64,000 bases of DNA from Geomicrobium sediminis (GTDB lineage: Bacteria; Bacillota; Bacilli; Bacillales; Marinococcaceae): contig NZ_JAFBEC010000001.1 in assembly GCF_016908595.1 (NCBI RefSeq), positions 62,001 through 126,000 on the forward strand. The letters run 5' to 3'. Positions within the stretch are counted from its first letter, which is position 1; each line of letters begins with the position of its first letter. A model generated the notes under the pieces. It saw only the letters and a list, made by a program, of their open reading frames with translations. It did no database searches and was not told the DNA's origin. The position numbers and the translations under genes are program-made. Positions 26,747 through 36,081 of this stretch are shown here, in pieces.

Positions 26747-28855
26747 TTACGTATTCTGATCAAGCGGACGCAACGGATACATGGGCCGTTCTTCATTTCG
26801 TTGTTGCGAGCGTTTGTCTTCGGCTTCTGTTTGAAAGTGCGCTTGTGCATCTAACCGCTTCTTTCCCCGCTTATCGACTCGCTTATAACTACCATCTTCT
26901 TGTAGAATCCTCGTTTTCACATTATCTAACCACATCGTCTCGAACATTTGAACGATCCGGGTTTTTGCAGCGTTGTCGTCAATAGGGAACATCGTTTCCA
27001 CACGAGCATCTAAATTTCTAACCATAAGATCAGCACTTGATAGATACACGTTTGTTCCCTCTTCTCTCGTAAACAAAAACATTCTCGTGTGCTCCAAATA
27101 ACGTCCAACGATCGATTGAACCTCGATGTTCTCACTCAAGCCAGCCACGTTCGGACGAAGGCAACAGATGCCTCTGATCAGCAAACGGATCGTAACCCCT
27201 GCTGCTGACGCTTTGTACAACGCATCAATAATTGCCCGATCAGATAAGGAATTTAATTTCATTGCAATCGACGCTTTTTTCCCAAGCTTCTGATCCTCTA
27301 TGGCAACGTTGATAAACTCGAGCACTTGATTTCGTAATGAGTAAGGCGCTGTAATGAGTTTATTAAAAAGTGTAGGCTCAGCAAAGCCAGATAACATATT
27401 AAACAACGCCGAAACGTCAAAGCCTAATTGCCGATTCGACGTCATCAGTCCAAAATCAGTGTAAAGCTTCGCCGTTTGATCATTATAATTCCCCGTACCT
27501 AAATGCACGTACCGGCGAATGCCATCACTTTCACGACGTACGACGAGCAATAGCTTCGCATGGGTTTTCAACCCTAAGACGCCGTAAATCACATGACAAC
27601 CAGCCTTCTCCAATTGCCTTGCCCAGAGGATATTATTCTCTTCATCAAACCGAGCTTTCAATTCCAGAAGTACCGTCACTTGCTTTCCCCGTTTAGCCGC
27701 TCTTTCAAGTTGGCGAATGACTGGCGAATTGCCAGAAACCCGGTATAACGTCATTTTAATTGCAAGCACAGCGTCATCGTCTGTTGCTTGTTGCAATAAG
27801 TTTAAGATGGGCTTGAACGATTCGTAAGGATGATGCAACAAGTAATCCGCCTCTTTAAGCTGTTCGAAGATCTCTCCATCATCGAGAGCAGCGTCGAGAT
27901 ATGGGACGTACTCTTTGTAATACAGCGATCCATCTTCAGGCAACAATGGGGCAAGCTTAGGTACAAACGTCAGGTCAACTGGACCACGCAGTATGAAAAT
28001 CATGTTGTCATCAATTGAGAACGAATGTGTTAGTTCATGATGCATCTCTTTAGAAATGGACCCTTCTACGTCTAGCCGAAGCACTTCGCCTCGCTCTCGA
28101 ATGCGAAGTTGCTTTTTCATTTCATTCAATAAATTAATCGCATCGCCTTCTTCGACCTCGATGTCCATATCGCGAATAACACGATAGCAACAACTTTCAA
28201 TGATGCGGTATCCTTGGAACAGATCAGACATGAAAAATTGAATCACATCTTCAAGCAACACCCATTCCCGCGCATCATTGTAAGGTATTTGGACGATTCG
28301 ACTCAGTACAGAAGGAACTTCGATTGTCGCAAACTTTACTGGACTCGTTGGATCGTCCTTCTTTTGAAGTCGAACCGCGATATGAATGGATTGATTAGAC
28401 ACGAAAGGAAACGGCCGTGATGAATCAACAGCGAGTGGCGTCAACACTGGGAAGATCTCCTTTTTAAAATAGAGATGAAGCTTCTTCTGCTGTTCAGGAG
28501 ACATCGCCGAGATGGATAAAAAAGTTACGCCTAGCTTTTTTAAAGCAGGCAGTAACATGTAGGAATACGTATTGTATTGCTTGCGGACCATTTGTTGTGT
28601 CCAATCATAAATGCCTTCGATTTGCTGAGTCGCGGTCATACCTGCAATATCAACATCTGAAATTGACATTTGCATTTGATGGTGCAACGTTGCAACGCGC
28701 ACCATAAAAAACTCATCCAGGTTACTCCCAGTAATCGATAAAAACTTCAAACGCTCCATCAATGGATTGGATCGATCTCTCGCCTCGTCTAACACCCGTT
28801 CATTAAAGGCCAACCAACTAAACTCCCGATTGATGTACTTTTTATGCAAGAACAT
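26747..28855 (-). CDS. ppk1: Polyphosphate kinase 1
   Basis: This 702-residue enzyme builds polyphosphate from ATP and works on the cytoplasmic side of the membrane. The N-terminal NREFSWLAFNERVLDEA, the autophosphorylated His region YVHLGTGNYND, the arginine-rich MTLYRVSGNSPVIRQLERAAKRGKQV, and the second catalytic His in YLEHTRMFLF are all present, and the length is typical. It overlaps the exopolyphosphatase gene by 14 bases, so synthesis and breakdown enzymes share one transcript, started by the gene for an exported LRR/DUF2252/SLH protein. Confidence 0.96.
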   Translation of the reverse strand: MFLHKKYINREFSWLAFNERVLDEARDRSNPLMERLKFLSITGSNLDEFFMVRVATLHHQMQMSISDVDIAGMTATQQIEGIYDWTQQMVRKQYNTYSYMLLPALKKLGVTFLSISAMSPEQQKKLHLYFKKEIFPVLTPLAVDSSRPFPFVSNQSIHIAVRLQKKDDPTSPVKFATIEVPSVLSRIVQIPYNDAREWVLLEDVIQFFMSDLFQGYRIIESCCYRVIRDMDIEVEEGDAINLLNEMKKQLRIRERGEVLRLDVEGSISKEMHHELTHSFSIDDNMIFILRGPVDLTFVPKLAPLLPEDGSLYYKEYVPYLDAALDDGEIFEQLKEADYLLHHPYESFKPILNLLQQATDDDAVLAIKMTLYRVSGNSPVIRQLERAAKRGKQVTVLLELKARFDEENNILWARQLEKAGCHVIYGVLGLKTHAKLLLVVRRESDGIRRYVHLGTGNYNDQTAKLYTDFGLMTSNRQLGFDVSALFNMLSGFAEPTLFNKLITAPYSLRNQVLEFINVAIEDQKLGKKASIAMKLNSLSDRAIIDALYKASAAGVTIRLLIRGICCLRPNVAGLSENIEVQSIVGRYLEHTRMFLFTREEGTNVYLSSADLMVRNLDARVETMFPIDDNAAKTRIVQMFETMWLDNVKTRILQEDGSYKRVDKRGKKRLDAQAHFQTEAEDKRSQQRNEERPMYPLRPLDQNT

Positions 28856-30347
28856 TGCTTCGAATCTCCTTAAACGTAAAATTCATACCGAATACACATT
28901 CAAAATACGAGGCTTTATTTGATAAAACCCAACTTTCTAGCGTAATTTCATCATTCGAATAGAGATCGAGATGAACATTCTGCTTTTCAATGGTGACGTT
29001 CACACGGGAAATCTTCTGTTGTCGACTATCATCTAACGCATCGGCAATTCGAAGAATTGCCGTTAGCTTACCGATGATGACCGCTTGTTGTTCAGGTAAC
29101 GTTTGAAAATGTAATGTGTCATTTAATGGGGTCAAGCTGCTATGATAACGAACACAATGGGCAATGATTTGTTTCTCTCTATTTGACAGTCCGATGACTT
29201 CCATTTCGTTAATCAGATAATATGAGTGAAGATAATGGTGATTCATAGAAACTAAGTTCCCGATGTTTCGCAGAATACAGGCTACCTGTAGCAATAAACG
29301 TTCGCGGTTTGAGAGATTATGGATGTCCCCTGTCTGATCAAACACACGCGTTGCATACATTAGCACAGCATCATTGTTCAACTTCGAGCATTGAAAACGT
29401 TCGGCAATACGCCAGACCGCCGTCATTAGATCTTGCTCAAATGCCAGTAGTGCTCGCTCATTTTGTGCAGCAATTAATCCATCACACAAGTCTGACTCCG
29501 AACGATGCAGCTGCGAAGCATTTGTCCACTGCAACATGAGCTTCAAAATAATTACGGACGGTAGCAGCTGCAGATATTCAGCTCTTGATACTTGGAACTC
29601 CGTCGCAAACGCTCGCGGTTCTTTCTCATGTAACTGTGTATAGACTTCATGAAAATGATCAACGGTTAATTGATCGTACGCCTGGAACAACTGATTAAAT
29701 GCTTTTAAATCTGTGCCAAATACGATTAAATGCTTCAATTCCTGTGTAGACTCAATGATCGGTTGCAAACTTTCAATTTTGCTCAAAATGTAATCTTCAA
29801 TCAAATCTTGATGGCGATCAATTTGATTTTCCATACGGGTCACGACTTCTTGAATTCGAAGAGGACCAAGCTTCACATGTTGAGAGAATAGGAGCTTTTC
29901 TTGTTGATACATCGTCAATTGGATACTGCCGCTTCCAATATCAACGAGCAACGCGCCCTCTTTAAGCCGCTCTTGATAATTAGGCACATGTTCAGCTACC
30001 GCCAGCTGATGGTATTGCCTCTCCTCCGCATTGTCTAACCAATACCAAGAAAATCCGGTTCTGTTGTACACATAGTCTTTTACATACAACGCGTTTTCCG
30101 CTTCACGAATTGACGCTGTAGCAAAAACGAGCGCTTCTTTAATCGCAAATTCTTCGAGCTTGAGCCGAAAGCCTTCTAGCCCTCGGCACATCTCTTTTAA
30201 TGTCGTTAATTCAATTAAGCCGGCATGATAAATATCATGTCCAATCGAGACCCGGAATTGCAACGTCTCCTCAACCACTCTTGTCTTACTTTCATAGATT
30301 TTTAACGTCATGATTTGAGAACTGATCGTAATGATCGCTGCATCCAA
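28842..30347 (-). CDS. ppx: Ppx/GppA-family exopolyphosphatase, divergent
   Basis: This 501-residue protein has the ASKHA-type N-terminal half and a C-terminal HD-like helical half (HCVRYHSSLTP, IADALDDSRQQK). The second phosphate loop is VDIGSGSIQLTMY instead of DIGGGSTE. The first loop, DIGSNS in most family members, is replaced by TISSQIMTLKIY. The likely catalytic Glu is in DNAEERQYHQLAV. It probably removes phosphate from polyphosphate chains, but the altered first loop leaves room for a regulatory role. A TTG start with GGGG ten bases upstream is inferred. The gene lies between the LRR protein and ppk1. Confidence 0.85.
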   Translation of the reverse strand: MDAAIITISSQIMTLKIYESKTRVVEETLQFRVSIGHDIYHAGLIELTTLKEMCRGLEGFRLKLEEFAIKEALVFATASIREAENALYVKDYVYNRTGFSWYWLDNAEERQYHQLAVAEHVPNYQERLKEGALLVDIGSGSIQLTMYQQEKLLFSQHVKLGPLRIQEVVTRMENQIDRHQDLIEDYILSKIESLQPIIESTQELKHLIVFGTDLKAFNQLFQAYDQLTVDHFHEVYTQLHEKEPRAFATEFQVSRAEYLQLLPSVIILKLMLQWTNASQLHRSESDLCDGLIAAQNERALLAFEQDLMTAVWRIAERFQCSKLNNDAVLMYATRVFDQTGDIHNLSNRERLLLQVACILRNIGNLVSMNHHYLHSYYLINEMEVIGLSNREKQIIAHCVRYHSSLTPLNDTLHFQTLPEQQAVIIGKLTAILRIADALDDSRQQKISRVNVTIEKQNVHLDLYSNDEITLESWVLSNKASYFECVFGMNFTFKEIRSNVLA

Positions 30348-30364
30348 TTACCGTTCGCCCCTAA

Positions 30365-33163
30365 CTAGCGTGTAGTTTGTAGCGATTGCATCTCATTTAA
30401 TAGACGATAGAATACAACCGCAGTTTGTGCACGAGAAGAGCGCTCACTAGGTGAGAGTACATCGTCTCTTCCTTGGTAAACATTCATGTGATAAAGAGCA
30501 TTTACATAAGATTGCGTCTCTTCATCGATATTGTCAAGATCCGAAAAAGGCGCCACATCGAATTGATCAGGATCAACATCAAATGTATATTCAAGCATTC
30601 TTCCTAGAATTCGAATGGAATGAATACGACTAATCGATTGCTCTCCTCTAAATGTTCCATCGCTGTATCCTTGAATCAGTCCGTGTTTTAACGCTGCAGA
30701 CAGTTCATTCACATACCACGTTTCTTCATCCACGTCGGCAAATGAAAGGGCTTGTTCATAGGACTCCTCATCACCGTTTAAACCAAACGCTCGAACGAGC
30801 ATCACGGTATAGTGTGTTCTTGTCGTATGGCGTGCAGGCATAAACTGTCCGGAGCTATTCCCTGTCATAACCTCAAGTGCGTACATCGCATTGATTTCGT
30901 CAATGGCATAGTGCGTGTCAGAAACGTCTTGATAGTTTGCACCAGATACGTAGTCTAACAACGTTGGAACATACGGATTGCCTTCAAAGAACCCATTCGT
31001 ATATTGCGCGCTGAACACGTCATAATCATGAATCACTTGGTCATAATACTGAACCGAAATCTCTGTTAAGATATCGTCAAAGTCTTCCCAACTGTGAATC
31101 GCGCGAGATGCGTTTTCAGCAAATATCGGATTGGCACGACTGTGGGCAATCGCTGCCGCTTGCGCACTATGTTGCACGACACTTTCTAACTGCTCTTTTG
31201 ACTCGAAGGACGCCTCACCAAATTCTTCTTTATAACGAGAACGCTCACGCACTGAAAACGATTGCTCTTCTGTGTCCAACATTCCCCAATATGGACTATG
31301 GTTATCTGGCAACAATGCCTTTGCACCCGTGATCGTACGCTCTGCATGAGGGGTTTGCATTGACTCTTCTTCTTCAAAAGGTGCTTTTGTTTGAGCTTTC
31401 ACATCCAAAATAATATCGTCATCTTCACTGTCACTCGCACCTTCAATTAACACGTAGTAACGATCGTATCCAAGACTACCAAGGCCTGCATTCGTTCTAC
31501 GAGCAATGTCTTTAATTTCAAAGTGTTCCTCATCTAAATCATAGTCTTGTGTTTGCTCGTGTACATAGTTTTGCCAATACGTGTTGATCATTGCTTTCTC
31601 TGCTTCAGAAGCTGCGGCTAAGCGGGGATTATCTTCCTCAAAGTGTCTTTGTTCACCAATCATCGTCGTCCACGTATTCAGCTCGTCCAACTGTGAAATG
31701 GACTGCAATTCCTCAGCCGTTTCCTTCACAAATCCTTCTGTATGCTCTGGTGTAAATGAGAACTGATTCGGTTCAATTTCTCCGTCCACTACTTTTTGAA
31801 GTTCGTTCGTATACGTCGATACGAACTCGGTGATGACGTCACTGATTTCATCGTCACTCAACTGTAAGCCTGGCGCGATGTCATTTAACTTTATTATGCT
31901 TGAACCGTAACGAATGAGATCATAGTAAAACGGTGCATAAACAACTTCATCGAAATCGTTAAAATCAAAAACAGGTTCACCACTCCCATTTCCATAAAAG
32001 CCGATGTTTTCTACATGAAAGTCACCCGTAATCCACGTGTTCACATCGTCTTCAAGCCACGCATCCGGAACCCCCATATTCCCTCGTAACGCATCATCGG
32101 CATACAAGTGAGAAGAGCCTCGAAAAAAAGAAAACATGCCTGTATTCATCGTTTGAAACTTCTGTTCAAAAATCGACTCATCTTTAAAATGGCTGTTGTT
32201 ACGAACGAGTGATTCGTAAATGGATCGTTGTCGTTCAGCACTCGTTTGCATGTCGAAGCGCTCTAATGGAAACGGCATGAGCGGTCGCAAGATAAAATCA
32301 ACGTCTTTAATGGTTGCATAATACGATTCCACAGGTGAATAGTCGGTTAAGCGATCATTCCCTCTTACGTGCAAACGCTCGGTAAGTCGAGGTAACGATG
32401 CTAATGGTTCTAGACTATCAATGTCATTGTCACGTAAATTCATATCATTTAAGTTCACCAATGACTGGAGTGGGGAGAGATCGGTTACTTGGTTACGTCG
32501 GAGCGTTAACACTTCTAATTTTTCTAAATTTGAAATTGGGCTTAAGTCATTGACCCGATTCGTATGTAAATTCAACTCTTTTAATTGAACCAATTGCTGT
32601 AGTGGTTGTAGATCATGAACACTGTTCTCGCGAAGATTTAGCTCTTCTAAGTTATGTAGATTAGCTAGTGGATCAATTGATGCGACTTGATTCTGTCTAA
32701 GATCGAGTGTTTCTAGATTAACAAGTGATTCTAGTGCTGATAAATCAGAGACCGCATTCCCGCGAAGGTCTAGGTCCAACAAGCTGGTAAGTCCTTCAAG
32801 TGCAGCAAGATCACGAATATGATTCTGCCTAAGGTCAATACTTTCAAGGTTGCCTAACCGTTGTAGCGGACCAAGATCCGTAATCTCGTTGGAACGTAGC
32901 TCAATGTCTTCAAGGTTCGTAAAGAGCTCCAGCCCAGTTAAATCAGCAATTCCTTGTCCGCGAGCTCCGTCCAACTGAACAAGCTGTTCTAGCGTCGCTT
33001 CATCAATGATACTCTCTTCTGTCTCTAATGAAGCTTTCACCGCATCGCGCAACGCCTCGTCAGGTATTGCTTCTTTCAGATTTAATTCCTCTGCATCGAC
33101 AAGGTCTGTCGTAGACAATCCAACCACTAGAAACAAGCCTGCCATCCCTATGTATTTTTTCAT
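30365..33163 (-). CDS. Exported LRR-DUF2252-SLH surface protein
   Basis: This 932-residue protein has a signal peptide cut near VDA-EE (about residue 24). About nine leucine-rich repeats of 22 residues follow at 78-272 (pattern NLExLDLRxNxVxDLxPL). A DUF2252 domain spans about 290-700, and three SLH repeats at about 755-925 would hold it to cell-wall polysaccharide. DUF2252 has a kinase-like look: GDFHVENIG (380-388) resembles a catalytic loop and FDFNDFDE (399-406) a metal-binding loop; these are retained. DUF2252 proteins are usually cytoplasmic, so secretion and anchoring are unusual. It is first in an operon with ppx (17 bases) and ppk1. The function is unknown; a link to surface phosphate chemistry is speculation. 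Confidence 0.85.
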   Translation of the reverse strand: MKKYIGMAGLFLVVGLSTTDLVDAEELNLKEAIPDEALRDAVKASLETEESIIDEATLEQLVQLDGARGQGIADLTGLELFTNLEDIELRSNEITDLGPLQRLGNLESIDLRQNHIRDLAALEGLTSLLDLDLRGNAVSDLSALESLVNLETLDLRQNQVASIDPLANLHNLEELNLRENSVHDLQPLQQLVQLKELNLHTNRVNDLSPISNLEKLEVLTLRRNQVTDLSPLQSLVNLNDMNLRDNDIDSLEPLASLPRLTERLHVRGNDRLTDYSPVESYYATIKDVDFILRPLMPFPLERFDMQTSAERQRSIYESLVRNNSHFKDESIFEQKFQTMNTGMFSFFRGSSHLYADDALRGNMGVPDAWLEDDVNTWITGDFHVENIGFYGNGSGEPVFDFNDFDEVVYAPFYYDLIRYGSSIIKLNDIAPGLQLSDDEISDVITEFVSTYTNELQKVVDGEIEPNQFSFTPEHTEGFVKETAEELQSISQLDELNTWTTMIGEQRHFEEDNPRLAAASEAEKAMINTYWQNYVHEQTQDYDLDEEHFEIKDIARRTNAGLGSLGYDRYYVLIEGASDSEDDDIILDVKAQTKAPFEEEESMQTPHAERTITGAKALLPDNHSPYWGMLDTEEQSFSVRERSRYKEEFGEASFESKEQLESVVQHSAQAAAIAHSRANPIFAENASRAIHSWEDFDDILTEISVQYYDQVIHDYDVFSAQYTNGFFEGNPYVPTLLDYVSGANYQDVSDTHYAIDEINAMYALEVMTGNSSGQFMPARHTTRTHYTVMLVRAFGLNGDEESYEQALSFADVDEETWYVNELSAALKHGLIQGYSDGTFRGEQSISRIHSIRILGRMLEYTFDVDPDQFDVAPFSDLDNIDEETQSYVNALYHMNVYQGRDDVLSPSERSSRAQTAVVFYRLLNEMQSLQTTR

Positions 33164-33285
33164 TTGATCCCCTCCTCCTCTTCATTCTAGCGATTGAATT
33201 GCCGTATTCGGAAAAATTAACAAACTCTCTATACAATCTTAAAAAAGCGTCCTGTTTGGAAAGACCACTGAAAAAGTCTCTAATT

Positions 33286-33325
33286 AAAGAACGTACGCTC
33301 GAAATTCGAGCGTACGTTCTTTTTT
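33286..33325. terminator. Strong hairpin terminator in the gene-free stretch
   Basis: Perfect arms AAAGAACGTACGCTCGAA / TTCGAGCGTACGTTCTTT enclose a one-base centre and are followed by six T on the plus strand. Which transcript it ends is unclear; no plus-strand gene lies upstream. Confidence 0.7.
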
Positions 33326-33344
33326 AATAACCTATACTAGAGCT

Positions 33345-33530
33345 ATGATTTCCACTGCAGGCGGATGCTTGCACCCCTGGCACAAGGGCAACATCGGCTC
33401 CTGCTTCGCAATCACCGTGTTTTCTATGCCGCGGAGGAGCGGCCGAGCCTCCTCAGGCTTCGCCATTCGGGTCTCGACTCGCCCCTTTTTCCGCAGGCGT
33501 CACCGCCTTCCGTTCCAATCAAGTGTGTTC
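33345..33530. repeat. GC-rich intergenic repeat-like element
   Basis: The sequence is clearly richer in GC than its surroundings and contains CTGCAGGCGGATGC, GGAGCGGCCGAGCCTCCTC and CCGCAGGCGTCACCGCC. A related fragment (GCGGCTCCTGCGGCTATGC) occurs at about 34089-34130. I recall similar CTGCAGGCGG...CACCGCCTTCC elements between genes in bacilli, but this was not searched. It has no convincing coding potential. Confidence 0.35.
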
Positions 33531-34280
33531 GTTAAAAGAATAGTTCATTGACGCACAAAGGTCATCAAAATAAAAACCCAAAAAAAGCCGTGTTATTCAT
33601 GATTCAGCGTCATCCGTCTCCTCCACGTATTGAGTATGCTGACCTTTACGATGTAGTTGTTCCAACAGACTACAATTAAGAATAATGAATAACTTATTGA
33701 TTTTTCGTTCACATATGAGGAACTAGAATCAACCTAAATATTGACTTATGTGCGTTCCGCCATTGACCCCCTACGAATGATTAAATACTTACTGTTAAAG
33801 AGTATCTATCCGTTGTCTGACGTTAACCTTGTCGATCGGAATATGATATGTCGTTTAAGTATTTTCTAGAGATGGCACCGGAGGAGGCGGTGATTCATCG
33901 CCAAGAACCATGAACTCAAGCACCAACTCGAGTAAGAAACCGCCCAATCCTCAGGTCTTTTAAATATGGTGATAAATATCCGTTTTTTTAATTACTTTGG
34001 TCTTTCAGGAGCAAAAAGCTGTTTTTCAGCGGTCTTTTTTCGGGACGCTGAGTTTTTGAGCGAATCAAACGTACTTTCAAAGAGTAAAGCGGCTCCTGCG
34101 GCTATGCTTGCCGCGGACGCCTTCGCCACAAAAATCCACTTTTTCATACAAACTCTATTTGTAAAAGCAAATTAAACAGATTGTCTAAGCAATACAATCA
34201 GTTCATCCACTTTGAATTCCTATGGTGTGACAGCAGAGGTCTTTTGAAACCCTAATCGCCCTGTTTAGGACGCTCTTCAT

Positions 34281-35213
34281 TTACGTTGATTGTTTTAGTT
34301 TCCCTAAATGCATAAGGTATTGATCTCGCTCCACTAAGCGGTCTTGAATGATATCGCTCGAATACGAATAAATACCTTCGGTTGTCTTCGTACCGAGGTT
34401 CCCTTCATCAATCGCCGTTTGGATGAAATCAGGGACTTTCGTGTTTTCTGATAGCGTAGGTGCTAAGTTCTCAACGACACTTTTCCAAATGTCCAAACCC
34501 CCAAAATCAGCCGTCTCAAGCGGCCCAGCAAATCCCCAACGGAATCCAGGACCATCAGTTACTGCAAGATCAATACTTCTAGCGTCCGCAACGCCTTCTT
34601 CAAGAAGATAAAACGCTTCTCTCACTAGTGCGGCTTGCAGTCGATTAGCAACAAACCCTGGAATGTCTTTATTAAGTAAGATTGGGCTCTTACCAATCTG
34701 CTTCATGAACGACATCGTTTCATTCACGACATGCTCCGTCGTTTGAGCTCCTTTAACGACTTCAACGAGCGGCACAAACTGTGCAGGATTAAAGAAATGG
34801 GTAACGACGAATCGCTCTGGATGCGCTGCCCCTTCTGTCAGTTCTTTCATAGAAAACGTTGATGTATTTGACGCGATCACTGTCTCCTTTGGAACGAGTG
34901 ATTCAAGTGAACGGTACAACCCATGTTTTAGCTCCAATTTCTCCGAGATTGCCTCAATCACAAGCTCACTTCCTTGAACTGACGCTTCCAAATCTGTAGA
35001 CATGTTAAGAAACGCAAGTGCTTCTTCTTTCTCTTGCTCACCGAGTAGTTGTTCATTCACTTGCATCGTTAAGTTGCTTTCAATTAACGACTTAGCTTTT
35101 ACTAACGATTCTTCGTTGATATCAAACAACACAACCGGTACCTTTACTTGAGCCACGCGCTGGGCGATCCCATGCCCCATCACACCAGAACCGATAACCG
35201 TAACTTTCTTCAT
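34281..35213 (-). CDS. 3-hydroxyacyl-CoA (3-hydroxybutyryl-CoA) dehydrogenase
   Basis: This 310-residue NAD-dependent enzyme has the Rossmann loop VIGSGVMGHGIAQ, the catalytic Ser-Asn-His set (SNTSTFSMKEL, THFFNPAQFVPLVEVV), and the dimer domain GFVANRLQAAL. It oxidises a 3-hydroxyacyl-CoA, most likely C4, to the keto form. It is the third gene of an operon with a GntP permease and 3-hydroxybutyrate dehydrogenase. The enzyme acts on CoA esters while its neighbour acts on the free acid, and no CoA transferase or thiolase is encoded nearby. Confidence 0.9.
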   Translation of the reverse strand: MKKVTVIGSGVMGHGIAQRVAQVKVPVVLFDINEESLVKAKSLIESNLTMQVNEQLLGEQEKEEALAFLNMSTDLEASVQGSELVIEAISEKLELKHGLYRSLESLVPKETVIASNTSTFSMKELTEGAAHPERFVVTHFFNPAQFVPLVEVVKGAQTTEHVVNETMSFMKQIGKSPILLNKDIPGFVANRLQAALVREAFYLLEEGVADARSIDLAVTDGPGFRWGFAGPLETADFGGLDIWKSVVENLAPTLSENTKVPDFIQTAIDEGNLGTKTTEGIYSYSSDIIQDRLVERDQYLMHLGKLKQST

Positions 35214-35268
35214 TGGATTCCTCTCCTTTCATCGTGAAGAAACGGTCAGCAAGCTGACCATCCCAACA

Positions 35269-36060
35269 TTATTGAACTGTATAGCCTCCATCAATCGCAT
35301 TCGCTTGACCTGTAATGCCTCTAGACTGTTCTTTCGCTAAGAATAGCGCATAATGGGCAATCTCTTCCGTTTCAAGGAGACGCTTTTGCGGAATTAATGG
35401 ATAGAAGATCTCTTCTAATACTTTCTCTTCACTCACATTCCGTTCCTCTGAAAGGTCATCCAACTGCTTTTGGACGAGGTCGGTACGAACATAACCCGGA
35501 CAAAGAGCGTTTACCGTAATTCCATTAGCCGCTCCTTCTAATGCTGACACTTTCGTCAAACCGATTAAGCCATGCTTTGCACTGTTGTACGCTGACTTTC
35601 CAGCATAACCAATTAAACCGTTAATGGAAGCCATGTTAATGACACGACCATAGTGTTGTTCCTTCATGATTGGGAATACTTCTTTAATCAAACGGAACGG
35701 TCCCGTCAACATAATGTCGATCATGCGTTCAAACGTCTCCGTCGGGAAGTCTTCAACAGGAGACACGTGCTGCATACCTGCATTGTTTACGAGAATGTCC
35801 AACTGACCGTATTGCTCCATCGTTTGTGCCACCGCTCGTTTAATGTCTTCTTCACTTTGCACGTTGCACGCAACACCGATCACGTTGTGACCAGCTTTTT
35901 CAAATTCTGCTACTCGTGTCTTGATTGCGTCTTCGTTCATATCACTAAGCACGACTTTAGCTCCTGCTTGTGCATAAGTTCTCGCAATCTCTAATCCTAA
36001 TCCGTTCGCAGCCCCTGTAATAAAAGCTACACGTCCTTGTAATTCTGTCATCACTGTCAC
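35269..36060 (-). CDS. bdhA: 3-hydroxybutyrate dehydrogenase (SDR)
   Basis: This 263-residue SDR has VAFITGAANGLGLEIA, NNAGMQHVSPVEDFP, VINMASINGLIGYAGKSAYNSAKHG and ALCPGYVRTDLVQKQLDD. The MQHVSPVEDFP and GYVRTDLVQKQ segments are typical of D-3-hydroxybutyrate dehydrogenases, which form acetoacetate with NAD. It is the middle gene of the operon, 21 bases after the GntP permease, which would bring in hydroxybutyrate. Confidence 0.92.
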   Translation of the reverse strand: MTVMTELQGRVAFITGAANGLGLEIARTYAQAGAKVVLSDMNEDAIKTRVAEFEKAGHNVIGVACNVQSEEDIKRAVAQTMEQYGQLDILVNNAGMQHVSPVEDFPTETFERMIDIMLTGPFRLIKEVFPIMKEQHYGRVINMASINGLIGYAGKSAYNSAKHGLIGLTKVSALEGAANGITVNALCPGYVRTDLVQKQLDDLSEERNVSEEKVLEEIFYPLIPQKRLLETEEIAHYALFLAKEQSRGITGQANAIDGGYTVQ

Positions 36061-36081
36061 GTCTCTTTCTTTCTATATTTC

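Larger units (their letters stand above)
33258..34040. repeat. Decayed insertion-sequence scar with inverted ends
   Basis: This gene-free stretch (33164-34280) holds GGAAAGACCACTGAAAAAG at 33258 and its inverted near copy (AAAAAGACCGCTGAAAAAC on the minus strand) at 34018-34040. GCGTCCT-type outer matches lie at 33246 and 34250. No intact transposase remains; only a 37-codon open frame on the minus strand (about 33600-33715) is left. This is read as the footprint of one or more old insertion elements. Confidence 0.4.

Noticed and set aside
33600-33715. 37-codon minus-strand frame in the IS scar, read as a possible transposase end
   Set aside because: Too short to assign to a family; kept only as part of the scar description.
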